Source of the DNA: Ruegeria discodermiae
Lineage (GTDB): Bacteria; Pseudomonadota; Alphaproteobacteria; Rhodobacterales; Rhodobacteraceae
NCBI RefSeq assembly: GCF_030758345.1
Contig: NZ_JAVAMO010000014.1
Span: 62,001-126,000, forward strand
Reading direction: 5' to 3'
DNA length: 64,000 nt
Below, piece by piece: positions 60,352 through 64,000 of this stretch. Each line of letters opens with the position of its first letter. Positions within the stretch are counted from its first letter, which is position 1. The position numbers and the translations under genes are program-made. A model generated the notes under the pieces. The model searched no databases, was not told the DNA's origin, and saw only the letters and a list, made by a program, of their open reading frames with translations.

Positions 60352-61431
60352 ATGCCGATCATTCGAAGTTGGGCTCTGTCTTTTGCGGTCGTCCTTGCCT
60401 TCGCCCCTACACTATCGCTTGCACAGTCCGGCATCGAAGCCACAGGCCGCGTCATTGAGATCAAGGTTTCAGCACCCGCGCTGGAGGGTAATCTACTTGG
60501 CAGCTCCAACCTTCAGTCCGCCGCCATCTATCTTCCGCCCAGTTACGACCAGCAGCCAGACAGTCACTTCCCGGTGGTCTACCTGCTTCATGGCATCTTT
60601 GACGATTACGGGGTCTGGACAGAGAATTTCGGGGTGCCAACGATATTGGATCGTCTCATCGGAGCCGGGCAAATTCCCGAGGTGATCGTGGTGATGCCCA
60701 ATGGCGGAAATAAATACGGTGGCGGGTTCTATCGCAACTCTCCCGTTAGCGGAAACTGGGCTGACTACATTGCGGACGATCTGGTCGGGGAAGTCGATGC
60801 GCGGTTCCGGACCATCCCTGATGACGCAGGTCGCGCCGTTGTGGGCCACTCCATGGGTGGCTATGGCGCGCTTCATCTCGCGATGACGCGTCCAGGCGTC
60901 TTCTCCGTGGTTTGGGCCCTTAGCCCCTGTTGCCTTGCCGCCAACGATGACCTTAGCTTTGGCAATGATGCTTGGCAGCGTGCTGCATCGATCAGTGGGC
61001 CGGAGGATCTTCAGAACCTTATCGATAGCCGCGATTTCTACCCAATTGCTTTCCTCGGGATTGTGACGGCATTCAACCCCGATGTAGAGGCAGAGCCGAT
61101 CTACGGAGAGTTTCCATTTGAGGTCGTGCGAGGAGAGGTCATTCTGAACGATGCGGTGTTTGACCAATACCTGGATGAGATGCCTGTTCGGCAGGTCCAC
61201 GCTGCCCGCGACAATCTGCGCCAACTGAAGGGGCTGGCATTGGATGTCGGTCTAAATGATCAATTCTTGCACATCCCGAAGGGAACACTTGATTTATCGC
61301 AAGAGTTTGGCAAAGAACGCATCCCGCACCGTTTGGATGTCTATGCAGGAGATCATCGCGAGAAGGTCAGCGAGCGATTGGAACACATCGTTTTTCCATG
61401 GGTTGCTGAGCGACTGGTAGTCACGAAGTAG
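60352..61431 (+). CDS. Secreted esterase (esterase D/antigen 85-like)
   Basis: A 359-residue protein with a signal peptide (MPIIRSWALSFAVVLAFAPT, cleavage near SLA-QS). Either GTG 60349 or ATG 60352 may start it; a GGGAGG lies about six bases before 60349. The mature domain has the putative-esterase fold: VYLLHGIFDDYGVWTENFG, VVMPNGGNKYGGGFYRNS, the nucleophile in VVGHSMGGYGALHLAM (Ser near 166), and a C-terminal HRLDVYAGDHREKV with the catalytic His. Relatives hydrolyse feruloyl, S-formylglutathione or siderophore esters. Substrate not determined. Confidence 0.87.
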   Translation: MPIIRSWALSFAVVLAFAPTLSLAQSGIEATGRVIEIKVSAPALEGNLLGSSNLQSAAIYLPPSYDQQPDSHFPVVYLLHGIFDDYGVWTENFGVPTILDRLIGAGQIPEVIVVMPNGGNKYGGGFYRNSPVSGNWADYIADDLVGEVDARFRTIPDDAGRAVVGHSMGGYGALHLAMTRPGVFSVVWALSPCCLAANDDLSFGNDAWQRAASISGPEDLQNLIDSRDFYPIAFLGIVTAFNPDVEAEPIYGEFPFEVVRGEVILNDAVFDQYLDEMPVRQVHAARDNLRQLKGLALDVGLNDQFLHIPKGTLDLSQEFGKERIPHRLDVYAGDHREKVSERLEHIVFPWVAERLVVTK

Positions 61432-61570
61432 ACAAGTAGATTGGTATATCGTCAAAGTGATCGGCCCAAAGGCGACATTGATCGATACCGTCGGCGCTGC
61501 AATGCAGCTTTACAAAGCTGCCTTTCGCAACGACTTGAAAGTCACTGCATCACCACGGAAAGTTTCAGCA

Positions 61571-62608
61571 CTAAGGTTTCGCGTCATCGAAGAAACTTCC
61601 CGCTTCCTCGATGATCTTCTCGTGCTTTGCCGCACGACGCGCACCGCCGTTTGCGCAGATGATCTCGTCGCCAGGCTCTTCTTTTTGGAGGATTTCATAG
61701 CCGCCGGGTTTGCACCGCCCCAGGAAATCAAAATGCGACAGGGTTTCTGGCTCGACATAGCGAGCTATGCCCGGCGCCACTGCACTACGCAACGCGCGGG
61801 ACTCGATGTCGAGCGTCAGACCGGAATTCATGATGGGCGCACCGTAGATCAGCAACGGGCGGTCGATCCGAGCAAGGCTGGTATCCGAGAAACTCTGAGT
61901 GCCTCCCAGATCAAAAACAACGAAGGCACTTATCCGGGGATCAGAAAGATCAGCTTCCATCCGCACGCGATCTTCATCCGTTTGCGCTACTTTCCAGTTC
62001 GAGAGAATATTGCACGTAAGCTCATCGGGCATTTCTGCGCAAACCAGGTTCAATCGCGCTGCATCGTAACGAGCACCCGCCAGTGCGATAGCAGTGAAAC
62101 CGCCCAGAGAATGGCCCGCCATGAACACGCGCGCGGGGTCCACCATCATGGCGAGTTCGGGGGTGGCCGTCGCATGGTCGATGACCCGGGAAATATCTTT
62201 AGGCCTTTCCCACAGTTGACGCGTCACCTCGGGATCGCGCGACCAGGTCGAAGTTCCCGGGTGGTTCACGGCAGCGACAACATAGCCCCGTCGGGCCAGG
62301 GCATTGGCAAACCATGCCTGGTTATAGGCGTTGCCGTACATTCCGTGAGACAAAACAACCAGAGGAAAACGGCCTTTTGCAGGGTCCCCATCCTTGATGA
62401 CCTGACTGCTCTCCCACACGACGCTTTCAAGGTCGAAGCTTAGCGGCCCGGTGGCCTCGGTCGGGTACCAGATGAATCCGGACAGATGCCGGTCACCATC
62501 TGGATCGGCGATCGTCAGATCCGCCATGGCAGAGTGAAAAGGCTGCGCCTGTGCTAGGGTGGATAGGGCCGCCAGAACACTGGCCAACACAAAGGTTGTA
62601 GGTCGCAT
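61571..62608 (-). CDS. Secreted dienelactone hydrolase/PAF-acetylhydrolase-like protein
   Basis: A 345-residue protein with a signal peptide (MRPTTFVLASVLAALSTLAQ, cleavage near AQA-QP). FPLVVLSHGMYGNAYNQAW is the oxyanion region, VFMAGHSLGGFTAIALAG the nucleophile elbow (Ser near 166), and VEPETLSHFDFLGRC the catalytic His. The N-terminal SGFIWYPTEATGPLSF resembles the PAF-acetylhydrolase/YP-rich lipase type. It is divergent from the AraC regulator and convergent with the esterase gene, overlapping no neighbour. Confidence 0.86.
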   Translation of the reverse strand: MRPTTFVLASVLAALSTLAQAQPFHSAMADLTIADPDGDRHLSGFIWYPTEATGPLSFDLESVVWESSQVIKDGDPAKGRFPLVVLSHGMYGNAYNQAWFANALARRGYVVAAVNHPGTSTWSRDPEVTRQLWERPKDISRVIDHATATPELAMMVDPARVFMAGHSLGGFTAIALAGARYDAARLNLVCAEMPDELTCNILSNWKVAQTDEDRVRMEADLSDPRISAFVVFDLGGTQSFSDTSLARIDRPLLIYGAPIMNSGLTLDIESRALRSAVAPGIARYVEPETLSHFDFLGRCKPGGYEILQKEEPGDEIICANGGARRAAKHEKIIEEAGSFFDDAKP

Positions 62609-62736
62609 AATAGTCTCCGCGCTTGGGTATCGGTCAAACCAAAACTGAGCGGTAAATCAAATTGTAACAACGGGTTGGAGCATCTATTCTTGTCCTTGAT
62701 CTTGATCTAGGACAGGCACAGGCAGAAAGTGGACAG

Positions 62737-63789
62737 ATGGATACTCCGTCGCTGGTCAGTTTGCCTTTGCCTATGGCCACCGCACTGCTCTGCGCCACGC
62801 TTGCTGGGCTAGTGTTTAAGCTGAATTTGGGATCAAAATACGCCAATGCGTTCTTTGCAGGCTTTTTTGGATTGGGCGCGCTGTCGTCCTGTCTGGTCGC
62901 TCTTAGGTTTGGCTATGGATTTCAGAACCTGATCCCGCTGCAGCGCACCGTGCCGCTCTTTGTTGCGCCCACGCTCTATCTGGGCTTTGCGTCTTTGACC
63001 ATTGGACAATCCCGTGCCCTGAGGCTGGCGCTATTGCATCTCAGTGCCGCCGTGGCTGTCATAATGTTCTTTGTCCGTACGCCCTTCGATTTGCGCTTTC
63101 TCGACTTGGTGATCTCTGCCAGCTACGCGTTCTACTGTGTTGCCTTGTTCCTGCTTTGGCGCCGGGGACCAGATGCGCTCATCCAAGCCCCTGTCTCAGT
63201 CAGCGGAACGCTGTCGAACTGGGTGCTGCGCAGCGCTGGGTTTCTCCTCTTCGTCCTCGCTCTCGATAGTGCGATTGCGCTCGATTTTGCTCTGACGCGA
63301 GGGGCAAACACGTCACTGCTCATATCCTATGGAACGGTTCCGCTGCTCATGTTGTTGCTGGCTACCCTGATCACATTACCAAAGATGCTTTCGAAGCCCC
63401 AAGCGGTGCCGGATCGAACATTGGAATCGGCTAAGGAGGACCAGGAGCTTCTGAATCGGCTAGACCGTTTGATGGTGGAGCAACGGCTCTATCTTGAACC
63501 CGACATCACAGTGCAGCGTCTTGCCCGCCGTTTGACTGTTCCAACCCGCAACCTCTCTGCGGTGGTCAACAGGACGCAAGGTTTAAACATGTCACAATAT
63601 GTGAACCGATTTCGGCTCCAGCACGCTGCTCATCTATTGTCCGATACGGAGGAAAGCGTCACATCTATTGCCACACAATCCGGCTTTATGGCGCGATCTA
63701 ATTTTTATCGTGAATTCCAACGGGTCTTTGGGCAAACACCGGTCGAATTCCGCGCTTCAGTCAAACAGTCGTCTAACATAAAAGTTTGA
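62737..63789 (+). CDS. Membrane-anchored AraC-family transcriptional regulator
   Basis: A 350-residue protein. The N-terminal 215 residues are six or seven hydrophobic helices (LPLPMATALLCATLAGLVFK, FFAGFFGLGALSSCLVALRF, LRLALLHLSAAVAVIMFFV, SAGFLLFVLALDSAIAL, TVPLLMLLLATLITL). The last 100 residues are an AraC double HTH (VQRLARRLTVPTRNLSAVVN, NRFRLQHAAHLLSDTEESV, IATQSGFMARSNFYREFQRV). This domain pairing senses a membrane or periplasmic signal. It is divergent from the secreted hydrolase and may regulate it and the esterase. Confidence 0.88.
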   Translation: MDTPSLVSLPLPMATALLCATLAGLVFKLNLGSKYANAFFAGFFGLGALSSCLVALRFGYGFQNLIPLQRTVPLFVAPTLYLGFASLTIGQSRALRLALLHLSAAVAVIMFFVRTPFDLRFLDLVISASYAFYCVALFLLWRRGPDALIQAPVSVSGTLSNWVLRSAGFLLFVLALDSAIALDFALTRGANTSLLISYGTVPLLMLLLATLITLPKMLSKPQAVPDRTLESAKEDQELLNRLDRLMVEQRLYLEPDITVQRLARRLTVPTRNLSAVVNRTQGLNMSQYVNRFRLQHAAHLLSDTEESVTSIATQSGFMARSNFYREFQRVFGQTPVEFRASVKQSSNIKV

Positions 63790-63886
63790 ACAAAATAGCC
63801 TCAAGTCTCTGAAATAGAGAACTTTTGGGTGAGAAACGAACCTCCTCTAAAGACGGCCCAAAGGAGACATCCAATCCGTAGTCGTC

Positions 63887-63925
63887 ATGCTGCGGTCGCA
63901 GCCCGCATTGCAGACCTTCGCTGCG
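63887..63925 (+). repeat. 39-bp extragenic repeat, copy C
   Basis: ATGCTGCGGTCGCAGCCCGC then ATTGCAGACCTTCGCTGCG. It sits downstream of the AraC gene, in the last 211 bases of the window, which hold no other recognisable feature. Confidence 0.7.
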
Positions 63926-64000
63926 TATGCGGAAGTAGGAACCTATCGGACTCACACATCGCGGATGGGGTGGATGACGTCTGCACCTGACTGTGGCGCG

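Noticed and set aside
61457-62443. A 328-codon plus-strand frame downstream of the esterase
   Set aside because: It is antisense to a secreted hydrolase with signal peptide, GHSLGG elbow and catalytic His.
1-64000. tRNA, rRNA, CRISPR arrays or a replication origin
   Set aside because: No cloverleaf-like tRNA ends, rRNA signatures, regularly spaced repeats or DnaA-box/iteron clusters were found by reading; absence by eye is not proof.

Overview
The window looks like a stretch of an alphaproteobacterial genome, most likely a marine Rhodobacteraceae (Roseobacter-group) organism. The reasons are the high GC content, the gene families present (Frc-type sugar transporter with a ROK regulator, type III glutamine synthetase-like enzyme, SnoaL-like proteins beside a MalEFGK-type ABC transporter, RTX nuclease) and a heavy load of IS6-family elements. 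No rRNA, tRNA or CRISPR array was seen. It is an accessory region: about ten IS6 copies or relics, plus IS3, IS5 and IS21 relics, separate otherwise coherent gene blocks. Several host genes are cut at IS borders. A chromosomal or plasmid location cannot be decided.

Layout. 1-5.1 kb: 3' end of a serine beta-lactamase-like hydrolase, a TetR regulator with a palindromic site, and an operon of a homocysteine S-methyltransferase, a secreted dirigent/allene-oxide-cyclase-like protein and a GNAT acetyltransferase. An IS6 element follows, then the tail of an SGNH hydrolase. 5.1-10.2 kb: IS5 and IS6 relics around a 1132-residue RTX extracellular nuclease. 10.2-17.8 kb: an unusual cluster with a LuxR-type HTH protein, two large unknown proteins, a HExxH putative metallopeptidase and two proteins with very acidic tracts on one strand, and a V8-like serine protease with a similar acidic leader on the other. 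I consider this the best candidate for an undescribed system. 18.2-20.4 kb: tryptophanase and a rhodanese. 20.8-25.2 kb: FrcABC-type sugar ABC transporter with divergent ROK regulator. 25.3-26.1 kb: decayed IS6. 26.3-31.0 kb: a 1563-residue TIR-STAND-WD40 protein.

31.4-60.1 kb: two IS6 copies in the same orientation, with identical transposases, bracket about 26.5 kb of mainly catabolic genes. These are (a) an operon of Rieske oxygenase, VOC protein, cupin, glutamine synthetase-like enzyme and MetX-like hydrolase with a divergent Lrp regulator; (b) IS6, IS5 and IS21 debris; (c) a LysR-controlled pair of dehalogenase-like enzymes with a small membrane protein between them; (d) a long, tightly coupled operon of ABC importer, three SnoaL-like proteins, a HisD-family dehydrogenase, an SDR, a LacI regulator, a bicupin, a MetE-core protein, a hydrolase and an RraA-like protein, with a fourth SnoaL-like gene divergent. 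The right-hand IS6 copy interrupts the amidohydrolase gene that follows that fourth SnoaL gene, so the pathway may be incomplete here. 60.2-64 kb: a secreted esterase, a second secreted hydrolase and a membrane-anchored AraC regulator, with copies of a 39-bp extragenic repeat on both sides.

Functions are assigned from motifs and family resemblance read by eye. Substrates of the catabolic operons are not determined by the sequence alone.
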